Source: Bacteroidales bacterium
GTDB lineage: Bacteria; Bacteroidota; Bacteroidia; Bacteroidales; UBA3824
Length of the DNA stretch: 15,090 nucleotides
Reading direction: 5' to 3'
Assembly (NCBI GenBank): GCA_017543645.1
Contig: JAFYFR010000094.1
Location: forward strand, 1-15,090
Made by a program: the position numbers and the translations under genes. Shown here one piece after another: positions 7,901-15,090 of this stretch. Every line of letters starts with the position of its first letter. Positions within the stretch are counted from its first letter, which is position 1. The notes beneath the pieces are model-generated. The model was not told where the DNA came from, did no database searches, and saw nothing but the letters and a program-made list of their open reading frames with translations.

Positions 7901-10900
7901 CAACGTTAGCCAAATCGGCCATCTGAAGCTCTACCTTACTCTTGGCAGCCCATCCGCCATCTTCGTTGAAATCGGTGAGACGTAGTTCGTTAACCCAGAT
8001 TTCGGCGGTTTTGGACAGTCCGTCGTCGGTAAACATATTGTTGTCCTGCGAAGGGTTGCGGACACCTATCATAATAGTCTTGATATTGCTGACATTGGGA
8101 TTTCCCATAACAGTGATACGCTTACCGTCGTCGTATGTTATGGTGTAAGGCATCGAAACCGAAACCGTAGAACCGGCTTCGCGGGCGGCGTTGTTACGGC
8201 TGAGCTTTACATCCTGCAACTGCTCAAAAACCACCTCCACATTGTTGTCGTATGGCCAGACAGCCAGACGTCCGTTGTCGTCGTTGGCATAATAGCCATC
8301 GGGGGTAACTTTCAGGGGAATCTCATATTCGTAATAGTTTTCCTTATAGTCGGAGCCGAGACGTACAAAAAGGTTCAAGTCGTTATCGTTAAGTACCTGA
8401 CCGGCTGGCTGCTCCTCGTGAACAAACATTTTGAGTTTCTTATATTGGCGAAGGTCTAAAACAGCGGTCTTGTAAGCTGCCACCGCCTGACCGTCGTGAA
8501 GATTGGTAACATGGAGAGCCATCGACTTTTCGTCCTCCTCAACCACTTGGTTGGTTTGATAGTCGCGTTCGCGGTCGATGCCGGGAGGAAGAAGATAGTT
8601 GACGGGGGTTTTGCTGCCGTTTTCCTCGAGGCTGACTGTGGATATGTCCAAAAGCCCGTCGGAATACTGATGGTCGGTAACGATTTCACCGGCGGAAGTC
8701 ATGGCAGCGTTATATTTGCGCCATTCGCCACGCACGAGGTTCATCTCGGCAAAACGCAGGATAATGTCTTTTTTGGCGTTAGTAAGGAACAAACGCAAAA
8801 ATCTAATCGACTTAAAATCAGAGATAGTACCAACAACGCTGTCGGGTTCGTAAATCGGCACTTTAAACTGATACCACTTGACAGTTTCGGTTTTGCCGTT
8901 AACAGTCTTGACATTGCTCTCTATCATGTCAGTGATGTAGTTCTGACCCACCTGCATCTGATCGGGCGAAATATGCACGCGGTATTGGTAGTAAGATTCT
9001 GTTTCGCTGAGAGTGTTGTCGAGGTTGATATCCTCGACGTCGGGATAACGGTCTTTGATGGTGCTGTAGCTCGACGAACTGCTAAAGTCGCGCGAGTTGC
9101 CCTGAGTGCCGTTGTAATATTTGTAACGCTCAGCGATTGAAAGCTTCTGCTCGTCGTAGTCGGAGCCACGGAAAAAGTGGTAGTTGTCGCTCGACGGGTC
9201 GTTGTAGGCATCGGCGTAGGCTTTCGACGAAGTGCCGTAGACATTGGATATCCGCTCCAAGAAATTGTTGTGGAATGAGCGTTCCTGATCATCGTCCAAA
9301 CCGTCGAAACCGATATCCTGAACATCTTTTGCACCATTGCTGTTGTCGAATGCGTTAACAAGGAAAGTCTTGTTAGATACCAAACCCCAAGCTGTGGTGT
9401 CGATAAATTGCGGGTCGGACGGATAAGGCAGGCCGTTTTCGAAACTCTTGCGCGAATCTTTAAGCACGTCTTCCGAAACGTTTCCGAGGTTAAAATAGAG
9501 ATCTGCGCCCATATCGTCCTGTTCGTAGATAAATGGGTCGAGCATCCAAAACTCAAGGTATTCTATATTTGACGCTTCAAAGTCGGTGGTGGTTAGCTGA
9601 CGCATAATGCCGCCCCAGCGTTTCGACGGATTTTTAAGACTACCGTCCTCGTTGATACCGGCGGAGATACCCGGCTCGCCCTCCACGTCGTAGTTATAAG
9701 GTCCGCGCTCGGTGGGATAATATGCGAGGTTGAGGATTGTCAGCTGAGTGGAAATTCCGCTTATCGACTGGGCATTAGGGAAAATCTCGCGCTCGTAAAC
9801 CGCACGGATGTAATGGTTGCTCTGGTCGTCTTTAGTAATATAAGAAGGTGTGATGCCGTAGCTGCTGGTACTTGTTCCCTGCAAATCGGAAAGGACGTTG
9901 TACCACGAAAGTAATGCGCGGTTGTAGCCATAGCGGATGTCGTTGTTGAATCCAGCCTCAGGAAACCTTCGAGTTCCTCCTGGCGTGGATGCCAAAACCC
10001 ACTGCGAAACCGACTTGACATCTATCTTGGTCTGCGCACTCTCAAAATCGTCGATATAGCAAGTGCCAGCCTTGTCGATAGAGCGGCTGTGTCCAGGAAT
10101 CAACTGAGCAAACTCGCCCTCGAAACTCAGGCGCGACTCCGACTTGGTGCTAATCAACGGCAGACGGTCTATCGCCTTGGTAAGTCCGGGCAAAGGAAGC
10201 GAGTAGCGCGTATCCAATCCCCAGATGGTGTTTTTGATAGGCTCGTTACCAAAGCTGACTTTATTGGTAAGTGTCTTTTCGGAAAGGCGCATCAATGTAC
10301 CGCCGATATTGAAATTCTTATTAAACTGATAATTTAAATGAGTACCCATAAGTGTCTTGGTGGTAGAGTTAAAAGTAGTATTACTCTCTACCGTAACGAG
10401 GATTTTGTTACCCGAAGAAAGAATCGACTCGTTGAGAATTTTCACCGAACCTAAAAGATAGTCTACCGAATAGTCGGATCCCTCTTTGAGCTGCATTCCG
10501 CCGCAGGTAACCTTTACCGAGCCTTCGGGAATATTCATAGCGTCGAGCGAAATCTCACTGCCCGACGACGACTTGTATTTACCTGTGATATAGAACTTAT
10601 CGCGCTCGGCGTTCTGCTTGGCTATGGTTTTGGTGCTGTCGTAAAGCTGCTTGAAACAGTATTTGGCAGCATCGCCAGCGTTATTGATTTTGGATTCGAG
10701 ATACGAACCGAAAGGCTCAAGCATAGGGAGGTAGACACGACCTTTCTCGGCGTTGATAGTTACCCCGTCGATAAAGTCGAAAATACCGTCGGGGGTGGAT
10801 TCGAGCTGTGTGTTGGTGTTGTCGAGATTCATCACGCGCAAAAGCACCTTGCCGTCGATGTCGCCAGCATTGATATAGTTGAGCTCCGTGCCAGTTTTGT

Positions 10901-12518
10901 CGTTGTGGTATTTGATATGAAGGCGGAAATTATCCCTGTCCACCTGATAAGCACTGAGCGAATATACGTTTTTCATCATAAGCTTCCAGTTAGGCAGAGC
11001 CGGCGAGAAACTCGTACCTCGGAGAAGTTTAAGAATCAAAGTCTGCGACGGCTGCACCTCGCTGCTAAACTCTCCCACTTTGTAAGTCTTGCCACGGTAA
11101 GTATATTCGTAAGCCACAGCCAGCACCTCATCGTCCTGCAGAGCGGAGTTCAAAGAGATAAAGCCGAGCTGCGAGTTGAAAGAAAACTCGTTGGTGCCAA
11201 GCTTGCGGGCGTTGCCGATTTTCTCGTAGTCTGTACCCGGCTCAAACCTGCCGTTGAGAGTGCTTGTGATAGAATTAATATCGCGCACCGCCTTGTACGA
11301 ACCTGTAAGCACGGCGTAAAGGTTGTTGGCATCGTTGGCGGGCATTCCCGTAGAAGTGCTTGAATTATGCACTGCTGAACGGTTGTAAATCTCGGTAGGT
11401 TCGCCCAAGTCCAAGAAAGCGGCGGAGTTTCTGGTATTTTCAGTAACGAGCTTTTTGTTGGTTACCCAGACCTCGATGTTGGTGATGGTGATACCCGAAG
11501 ATATAAGCGGAAGGTTTGCCAAAGCCCTCTCGTAATTGTTGCGAAAAAAATGGTTGAGGAAAAAGTGCCTGTTAGCCTCGTAGTCGCTCGCCTGAATACG
11601 GAACTCATTGGTAACAGCTCCGGCGTTAACCTCGATGGTCTTGGTTTCGCCCTTCTGCTGCGAAAGCACGGCTGTGGCGGTAAGTCGTCCGAACTTCAAG
11701 TCTGTCTTGACACCAAACAACGTAGAACTTCCCTGAATAAGCGTTCCCTCCAAAGGCATAGACACATTGCCGAACTCAATGCGCTGGATAATTTCGTCAT
11801 CGTGTCCCACGTATTCGATATTCTGCTTATTCTCAAACTCGAAAGTAGCCTCGGTGTTGTAGTTGATGCCCACTTTCATCTTGTCGCCAATAGTGCCGGT
11901 AACGCCCACCTGCATATTCATATCGAAATCAAAAGAGACATCGTTCCTCTGTTTTTTGGGGAGGGTGAAGTTGTCTATTTTTGAAATGTCAACGCCGCAC
12001 GTCACCATCACGTTGCCCTGCGCCTTGATGTCGATTACGTTAGTTCCGAAAATTCTGTCGAAACCGCGTATGTCAACATTGATACGGGGATTGAGGTAAC
12101 GCTCAAGACCAGTACGGCTGCCGTTGTCGCCACGCGCGCTCTGCATGAGCATCTGCTGTCTCCAGTATTCGCGCATTTCGGTACGGTTCTGCGACGAGTC
12201 GTAATCGTGCCGGTCAACGCTCACAGGATGTCCGTTGTCTAATCCGCCGATTTTCTGCTGGGTGGTGTACGAACCAGTCTTGTAATCATATTCGGTTTGC
12301 GACTGAACATTGTCGGGATTCTTGAGCTGGATAGGTGAATTTTTGCGCTCACGGTTGGTGAGACGGTCGGTGTCGCCGTCAATTTTTGGTTTCGAAAAAA
12401 GTAATGCGGAATCGTCACCCATGATGTCGTCTACATTCACAACACCCGACGCAAAAACCGATGCTGCGAAAATCGTTACCACAGATGCTAATCCGAGAGA
12501 TTTTTTGATTAGTTTCAC
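4971..12518 (-). CDS. sprA: T9SS outer-membrane translocon SprA (Sov)
   Basis: 2515 residues, intact, matching the usual size (Sov about 2500, Flavobacterium SprA about 2400). SprA forms a giant 36-strand beta-barrel that exports folded T9SS cargo across the outer membrane, with PorV and plug partners. A signal peptide covers residues 1-23 (MKLIKKSLGLASVVTIFAAS...). Recognisable segments are the early ERYLNPRINVDIRGFDRIFG, GVTGTIGDKMKVGINYN and EFGNVSMPLEGTLIQGSSTLFG; YIDDFES at 821-827; a Lys/Glu/Arg-rich loop at about 1625-1690 followed by FTAGFAYSEYY; and near residue 2250 THQDVLLPAFLAAYSG and KIPLPNWRINY. Alternating hydrophobic strands run to the end (IKFGFSITMSLD). The start is GTG; the first internal Met (residue 33) would remove the signal peptide. 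ruvA lies 37 bases upstream, a linkage also known in other Bacteroidota. Long open frames on the opposite strand are shadows. Confidence 0.97.
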   Translation of the reverse strand: MKLIKKSLGLASVVTIFAASVFASGVVNVDDIMGDDSALLFSKPKIDGDTDRLTNRERKNSPIQLKNPDNVQSQTEYDYKTGSYTTQQKIGGLDNGHPVSVDRHDYDSSQNRTEMREYWRQQMLMQSARGDNGSRTGLERYLNPRINVDIRGFDRIFGTNVIDIKAQGNVMVTCGVDISKIDNFTLPKKQRNDVSFDFDMNMQVGVTGTIGDKMKVGINYNTEATFEFENKQNIEYVGHDDEIIQRIEFGNVSMPLEGTLIQGSSTLFGVKTDLKFGRLTATAVLSQQKGETKTIEVNAGAVTNEFRIQASDYEANRHFFLNHFFRNNYERALANLPLISSGITITNIEVWVTNKKLVTENTRNSAAFLDLGEPTEIYNRSAVHNSSTSTGMPANDANNLYAVLTGSYKAVRDINSITSTLNGRFEPGTDYEKIGNARKLGTNEFSFNSQLGFISLNSALQDDEVLAVAYEYTYRGKTYKVGEFSSEVQPSQTLILKLLRGTSFSPALPNWKLMMKNVYSLSAYQVDRDNFRLHIKYHNDKTGTELNYINAGDIDGKVLLRVMNLDNTNTQLESTPDGIFDFIDGVTINAEKGRVYLPMLEPFGSYLESKINNAGDAAKYCFKQLYDSTKTIAKQNAERDKFYITGKYKSSSGSEISLDAMNIPEGSVKVTCGGMQLKEGSDYSVDYLLGSVKILNESILSSGNKILVTVESNTTFNSTTKTLMGTHLNYQFNKNFNIGGTLMRLSEKTLTNKVSFGNEPIKNTIWGLDTRYSLPLPGLTKAIDRLPLISTKSESRLSFEGEFAQLIPGHSRSIDKAGTCYIDDFESAQTKIDVKSVSQWVLASTPGGTRRFPEAGFNNDIRYGYNRALLSWYNVLSDLQGTSTSSYGITPSYITKDDQSNHYIRAVYEREIFPNAQSISGISTQLTILNLAYYPTERGPYNYDVEGEPGISAGINEDGSLKNPSKRWGGIMRQLTTTDFEASNIEYLEFWMLDPFIYEQDDMGADLYFNLGNVSEDVLKDSRKSFENGLPYPSDPQFIDTTAWGLVSNKTFLVNAFDNSNGAKDVQDIGFDGLDDDQERSFHNNFLERISNVYGTSSKAYADAYNDPSSDNYHFFRGSDYDEQKLSIAERYKYYNGTQGNSRDFSSSSSYSTIKDRYPDVEDINLDNTLSETESYYQYRVHISPDQMQVGQNYITDMIESNVKTVNGKTETVKWYQFKVPIYEPDSVVGTISDFKSIRFLRLFLTNAKKDIILRFAEMNLVRGEWRKYNAAMTSAGEIVTDHQYSDGLLDISTVSLEENGSKTPVNYLLPPGIDRERDYQTNQVVEEDEKSMALHVTNLHDGQAVAAYKTAVLDLRQYKKLKMFVHEEQPAGQVLNDNDLNLFVRLGSDYKENYYEYEIPLKVTPDGYYANDDNGRLAVWPYDNNVEVVFEQLQDVKLSRNNAAREAGSTVSVSMPYTITYDDGKRITVMGNPNVSNIKTIMIGVRNPSQDNNMFTDDGLSKTAEIWVNELRLTDFNEDGGWAAKSKVELQMADLANVAISGYMHTPGFGSIEKRVGERYQETVYQYDITSQLQVGKFFNNDYGVRVPVYFGYSENYEIPRYNPLDPDIELRETLNDPNLSRSEKDEIRDRSITYERRKSFNVTNMHVEGRSREAKEEAKRRKEQKNNPEGVSTGNNNAKAKPQNKQKPFYHVSNFTAGFAYSEYYMHDITIKSQLERILQSSLEYNFTYNPKNYRPLSRVKFLNNKNLALIRDFNFYLLPKMVAVSANIDRQYSTIHYRNINEDDGFLDPTFQKDFRWRRNYEVRYNLSQNLTMNFSANNESRVNPDGLIDRFGEESARERDTLFMRFLDLGYNTNYQQNVKFQWQVPVNKLPLMKWVSANAIYNADYRWQRGIDPVQVAATDTTPSYYIDHGNTISNNGVLTLNGALNFETVYRQMPYFKDVMKRFTKDGRKKANNEKREVTATKNNIRLSKGVGRIIYHNLGTTDVDADVTDIDGQPVKGTVTVLDKNRIRFTADDDYQSCTAVIKGRKDVNDNPFVVATDYLAMSLMSIRNVSVTYKNQRSNTLTGYRPDTELFGSYYKGGTIMPGIDYLLALNDDEYHLDAAEKGWLLKDSTLSDPVMYTKGNSIGVRVALEPVNNFRIDVSFDRSIVYNTEEYFAYATDIDGWQTSSRIKHGNYRVSFNMIKTAFKKVGDDYSLETYNKFLNHREIIAQRQADRRMGLKEYDPTPQKDADGNLMYGNYPNGYSKTHQDVLLPAFLAAYSGISPNKISLDPFLKIPLPNWRINYKGLGNIPLLKNVVRSAMLTHAYSSSYSISNFKNNAEYSFRDQYTWGYNFARYKANNLFIPQYEIAAVTLEEKFAPLAGIDISWVNLMSTKLEYRRTRQITLGFANSQISEMYRKEWVIGVGYKFAQLPLNIRTSSGSNRFKSDLDLRADLVIDDDKTIIREIENLYDQISAGQRSFSIKSTADYRLSQRFKVQLYYNHQITNPIISTSYRTSNIKFGFSITMSLD

Positions 12519-12555
12519 ACTACAAATAATTAATAGTTAGTCAATTATATTAAAA

Positions 12556-13143
12556 TCAAACACTTCTCAAGGCTAATTTGATAAGATCCTCAGCCGAGAG
12601 CGAAGGATTGTGCTTGAGAGCTGCGTCCACAGCCTTCTCCGCCGCCGCCTTCGGGTAGCCGAGCATCACAAGAGCGGCGAGAGCCTCGTCGCGGTGCATA
12701 TTCTGCGGCGAAACAGAGGAGACACCAGCAACGGTAGCACCAGATTTCTTAATTTTGTCTTTCAAATCGATGACTATACGCTGTGCGGTTTTCGGCCCTA
12801 TGCCCTTAACCCTGCCTATAAGCTTGGCATCCTCCTGAATCACGGCGTTCTGCAGCTCCACAGGACTCATCGACGAAAGCACCACTCTCGCCGTGTTTGG
12901 TCCTACGCCCGAAACATCTATCAACATACGGAACACCTCACGTTCAAAAGCGTCAGCAAATCCGAAAAGTATGTTGGCATCCTCGCGGATAACCTGATGA
13001 ATCAAGACCTTGCAGTCGCACCTGCCCTCAAGAGCCGAAAATGTGTTGAGCGAAATATTTACAAGCCATCCTATGCCGTTGTTGTCGATAACTGCATACG
13101 AAGGCGTAAGTTCCGCTAATTTTCCTGTAATATATTCGTACAT
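12556..13143 (-). CDS. ruvA: Holliday junction branch migration protein RuvA
   Basis: 195 residues from the ATG at 13143. A longer reading starting 17 codons upstream overlaps the preceding gene and adds sequence foreign to the family, while MYEYITGKLAEL is the standard RuvA opening. RuvA binds four-way junctions and loads the RuvB motor for recombination repair. Domain I (OB-fold) is at about 1-63. Two helix-hairpin-helix motifs in domain II are VSGVGPNTA (77-85) and VKGIGPKTAQRI (112-123). After a flexible linker rich in Ser, Val and Gly (about 134-146), domain III (150-195, RDEALAALVMLGYPKAAAEKAV...) is the RuvB-contacting helical bundle. It sits 10 bases after the DUF4294 gene and 37 bases before sprA, so probably in the same operon. 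Confidence 0.97.
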   Translation of the reverse strand: MYEYITGKLAELTPSYAVIDNNGIGWLVNISLNTFSALEGRCDCKVLIHQVIREDANILFGFADAFEREVFRMLIDVSGVGPNTARVVLSSMSPVELQNAVIQEDAKLIGRVKGIGPKTAQRIVIDLKDKIKKSGATVAGVSSVSPQNMHRDEALAALVMLGYPKAAAEKAVDAALKHNPSLSAEDLIKLALRSV

Positions 13144-13153
13144 AATAATATAA

Positions 13154-13783
13154 TCATAAAAGTCCGTTTTCGATACGGACAATAATATCTTCAATCATTT
13201 TGTCCTCCTCATCGGCATCGTACTCCGACTTCAGGTTCGACCCGAAAAGCCTTGCCACGCCCTGCCACAGAAATGCGCTGAATCCTCCCTTGAGCTCCTG
13301 AATCACCTGATAAGTGGTGTTGCCAGTCTCGCGGTCAACAAGCTTTATCAATATCTTTCCCTGCGAAATGGTCAGGTGGATAAGTTCGTCCTCAAACTGG
13401 TCGCGGAGCTCCTTCTCCTTTTTCTTGATAAACGCCTTGCGGTCAGACTCATCGGTTAAAACTTTCAGGCTGTCCTCTATTTCGGCGTAAACCTTGCGGA
13501 TAAGCACCGAATAGGGATACACCCTCTTGACATTATAAAGCAGTTTGGAGTACATCTGCTGCTGGCGCTTGGTCTTGAAAACATACGGCGGACGAGCCAA
13601 CGCCGGACGGAACTCCTTAATCAAGACCGTATCCGAACCCTCCAGCCGGTATGGCAGCCACTGCACACTATTGCGGCGTTCCTCGTCTTCGATAGAGCGA
13701 TACTCATCAAAGGTGATGATACGCTGTGCCCATGCAGAGCCGACAAAAAACATTAACAATATAAATAACAACAGCCGTTTCAT
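13154..13783 (-). CDS. DUF4294 secreted protein
   Basis: 209 residues from the ATG at 13783; an in-frame TTG three codons earlier is less likely. The signal peptide MKRLLLFILLMFFVGSAWA is cleaved before Gln20, so the protein should be periplasmic or envelope-associated. The mature part carries the DUF4294 pattern: KLLYNVKRVYPYSVLIRKVYAEIE, a charged helix (KKKEKELRDQFEDEL), then LTISQGKILIKLVDRETGNTTY and FSAFLWQGVARLFGSNLKSEYDADEEDKMIEDI. The run from LTISQGKILI to the C-terminus is strongly conserved across Bacteroidota, but the function is unknown. It is the first gene of the proposed operon, with a -7 promoter box about 35 bases before its start and ruvA 10 bases after its stop. An envelope role beside sprA is plausible but unproven. 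Confidence 0.88.
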   Translation of the reverse strand: MKRLLLFILLMFFVGSAWAQRIITFDEYRSIEDEERRNSVQWLPYRLEGSDTVLIKEFRPALARPPYVFKTKRQQQMYSKLLYNVKRVYPYSVLIRKVYAEIEDSLKVLTDESDRKAFIKKKEKELRDQFEDELIHLTISQGKILIKLVDRETGNTTYQVIQELKGGFSAFLWQGVARLFGSNLKSEYDADEEDKMIEDIIVRIENGLL

Positions 13784-13816
13784 GTATTTCAAATTTTAAA
13801 CGCAATAATAAAACTA

Positions 13817-13824
13817 CAAAAGTA
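13817..13824 (-). promoter_or_regulatory. Candidate -7 box for the DUF4294-ruvA-sprA operon
   Basis: On the - strand this reads TACTTTTG, an exact match to the Bacteroidota -7 consensus TAnnTTTG. It is 33 bases upstream of the DUF4294 ATG, giving a leader of about 25 bases. I see no TTTG -33 element at the usual distance, so the call rests on the -7 box and its position. Confidence 0.55.
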
Positions 13825-13835
13825 AACATTATTTT

Positions 13836-13843
13836 TACCTTTG
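13836..13843 (+). promoter_or_regulatory. Candidate -7 box for ldcA
   Basis: TACCTTTG matches the Bacteroidota -7 consensus TAnnTTTG and lies 33 bases before the ldcA ATG, a distance very similar to that of the divergent box on the other strand. No good -33 TTTG is visible at the usual spacing. The two boxes face away from each other, 11 bases apart. Confidence 0.55.
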
Positions 13844-13876
13844 CACCCATAAAATACTAAAATTAAAACACAACAC

Positions 13877-14824
13877 ATGAAAAAAATATTGCCCTCGAAA
13901 CTCCAAAAAGGCGACAAAGTGGGTATAATTGTCCCTGCCGGCCCTATCACCGACAAGCAAAGACGCATTGCCGAGGCTAAAGTATTGAATGCTGGATATA
14001 TACCTGTAACTCACGGCGATATTACAAGCAAATTGGGGTATCTTGCAGGCAGCGACGAATACCGCGCAGAACAAATAAACACCCTATTCGCAGATAAAAG
14101 TGTTAAAGCTATATTAGCTGCCCGTGGTGGCTACGGATGCACAAGGATATTAGACAAGATAGACTACGACCTCATCAGGGAAAATCCCAAGATAATAGGC
14201 GGTTACAGCGACCTCACAGCCCTAATTTGCGCCATTTACAAAAAAACAGGAATGATAACGTTCCACTCGTCGATGCTCGTTCCAGACGAAACCGACTACT
14301 CAAAAAATAGCATGTGGGACATTTTTGAAAACGGCGGCAAAGGATACCGCATCTGCTGCGAAGAGAGAAAAAAGCATAGAAACGACCTATCTTCGCAAGA
14401 GCCAACAGTTTTAAAATCAGGCAAATGCAGTGGAACGCTCTTTGGTGGCAACTTAACTTTACTTGAATCGCTCTTAGACACCGAATACGATTTCAACCTT
14501 AATAATAAAATATTGTTTCTTGAAGAAATCAACGAGCCGCCATACAAGGTAGACCGAATGTTGACGCACCTGCGCAACGCCGGAAAACTCAAAGGCGTTA
14601 AAGGCTTAATTTTCGGAATCCTCAAAGGATGCGAAGCGCAAGGCAACGAATCACTCTCGCTCGACTACGTTATCAACGATTTTATACAAGACCTCCAGAT
14701 TCCCGTGGTAAAAAATTTCACATTCGGACACGTGGTTTCAAGATGCACGCTCCCGATTGGAGTTAAAGCCGCGTTGGATACTGAGAAGATGGAGGTGAGA
14801 CTTTTGGAGGGGTGCGTGGAGTAA
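13877..14824 (+). CDS. ldcA: LD-carboxypeptidase (peptidase family S66, LdcA/MccF-like)
   Basis: 315 residues, usual for the family (about 300-345). LdcA cleaves the L-Lys/mDAP-D-Ala bond of murein tetrapeptides during peptidoglycan recycling. The N-terminal nucleophile domain starts with LQKGDKVGIIVPAGP; AILAARGGYGCTRILDKIDYD (79-99) is a hallmark; the nucleophile is Ser111 in GGYSDLTAL. The C-terminal domain gives the other catalytic residues: Glu216 in LFLEEINEPPYKVDRML and His285 in FTFGHV, spaced as in characterised S66 enzymes. There is no signal peptide, so it is cytoplasmic, as expected for recycling. MccF-type enzymes of the same family inactivate microcin C, an alternative that sequence alone does not exclude. 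It is divergent from the sprA operon and convergent with the T9SS cargo gene. Confidence 0.93.
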   Translation: MKKILPSKLQKGDKVGIIVPAGPITDKQRRIAEAKVLNAGYIPVTHGDITSKLGYLAGSDEYRAEQINTLFADKSVKAILAARGGYGCTRILDKIDYDLIRENPKIIGGYSDLTALICAIYKKTGMITFHSSMLVPDETDYSKNSMWDIFENGGKGYRICCEERKKHRNDLSSQEPTVLKSGKCSGTLFGGNLTLLESLLDTEYDFNLNNKILFLEEINEPPYKVDRMLTHLRNAGKLKGVKGLIFGILKGCEAQGNESLSLDYVINDFIQDLQIPVVKNFTFGHVVSRCTLPIGVKAALDTEKMEVRLLEGCVE

Positions 14825-14839
14825 AACAACCCCAAACAC

Positions 14840-14875
14840 AAAAAAGCCGCAAGAATCAGAAATTTTCTTGCGGCT
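14840..14875 (-). terminator. Intrinsic terminator of the - strand T9SS cargo gene
   Basis: An 11-bp stem, AGCCGCAAGAA (14845-14855) with TTCTTGCGGCT (14865-14875), encloses a 9-base loop. On the - strand it is followed by six T, a proper U-tract, 28 bases after the cargo stop codon. On the + strand the stem is followed by CAAAAG, so it would be at best a weak terminator for ldcA. Confidence 0.85.
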
Positions 14876-14902
14876 CAAAAGATATCATGAAAAAAACCTA
14901 TT

Positions 14903-15090
14903 CTATTGTATCAACACCTTCTGCAAAACCTTGCCGGTTTTTACAATATAAATGCCAGGGTTGGAGATGCTGATTTCGATGCGCGACGATTCGGGAGATG
15001 CCTTCTTGATGGTTGTGCCAGAGAGCGAAATCACGTAGATGTCCTCACCGGCGTTTTCTACGAAGATGGTGTTGGCATAGCTCCAGATGC
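14903..15090 (-). CDS. Cell-surface or secreted protein with T9SS type A sorting-like tail (5' end outside window)
   Basis: Reading the - strand from 15088 gives 61 residues to a TAG at 14905-14903. The fragment begins IWSYANTIFVENAGEDIYVI and continues through SLSGTTIKKA, then ESSRIEISISNPGIYIVKTG and ends KVLQKVLIQ. This is the layout of a T9SS C-terminal sorting domain: a short strand naming a 'meaning' (IYVISLSG), a strand ending in PGIYIVK, and a final basic-hydrophobic strand (KVLQKVLIQ). Such tails direct cargo through the SprA channel and are removed by the PorU sortase. The cargo domain is outside the window, so its activity is unknown. The fragment has no start codon in the window. 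A U-tract hairpin follows the stop. Confidence 0.88.
   Translation of the reverse strand, partial: IWSYANTIFVENAGEDIYVISLSGTTIKKASPESSRIEISISNPGIYIVKTGKVLQKVLIQ

Noticed and set aside
13144..13194. A 17-codon N-terminal extension of ruvA
   Set aside because: It would overlap the end of the DUF4294 gene and adds residues foreign to RuvA; the ATG at 13143 gives the standard N-terminus.

Overview
The window looks like a piece of a Bacteroidota (most likely Bacteroidales) chromosome. The strongest marker is a complete, very large sprA/sov gene, the outer-membrane translocon of the type IX secretion system (T9SS), a system confined to this phylum and its close relatives. Supporting markers are Bacteroidota-type DUF4271 and DUF4294 proteins, a T9SS cargo tail at the right edge, AT-rich leaders without good Shine-Dalgarno sequences, and TAnnTTTG-type -7 promoter boxes. 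There are no rRNA or tRNA genes, insertion sequences, CRISPR arrays or phage genes that I can see. The window reads as an ordinary, intact core-genome region, and genes are packed with gaps under 100 bases.

Left block (1-2419, + strand): the C-terminal OmpA-like peptidoglycan-binding domain of a protein cut by the window edge, a YhbP-family split-barrel flavin-fold protein, a lipoprotein with an Asn/Gln-rich stalk, and a small secreted protein. Gaps are 15, 27 and 24 bases, so they are probably one envelope-related transcription unit. A strong bidirectional hairpin terminator (2441-2471) separates it from the next block.

Central block (2505-13783, - strand, read right to left): DUF4294 secreted protein, ruvA, sprA, DUF4271 membrane protein, hemD, rnpA. 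Spacing is tight (10, 37, 78, 62 and 7 bases) and I see no internal terminator, so this is likely a six-gene operon of about 11.3 kb. It mixes the T9SS translocon with Holliday-junction processing, haem synthesis and tRNA maturation. A Bacteroidota-type -7 box upstream of DUF4294 (13817-13824) is a good candidate for its promoter. sprA, hemD and rnpA all appear to use non-ATG starts.

Right block (13877-15090): an ldcA-type LD-carboxypeptidase on the + strand with its own -7 box, divergent from the operon. It converges on the 3' end of a - strand gene whose product ends in a T9SS type A sorting-like tail, the kind of signal that would send it out through the SprA channel. A hairpin with a U-tract only on the - strand terminates that cargo gene.

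Nothing here amounts to a clearly new system. The most useful leads are the two uncharacterised secreted proteins beside the OmpA/YhbP genes, the DUF4271 and DUF4294 partners of sprA, and the organisation of the operon.
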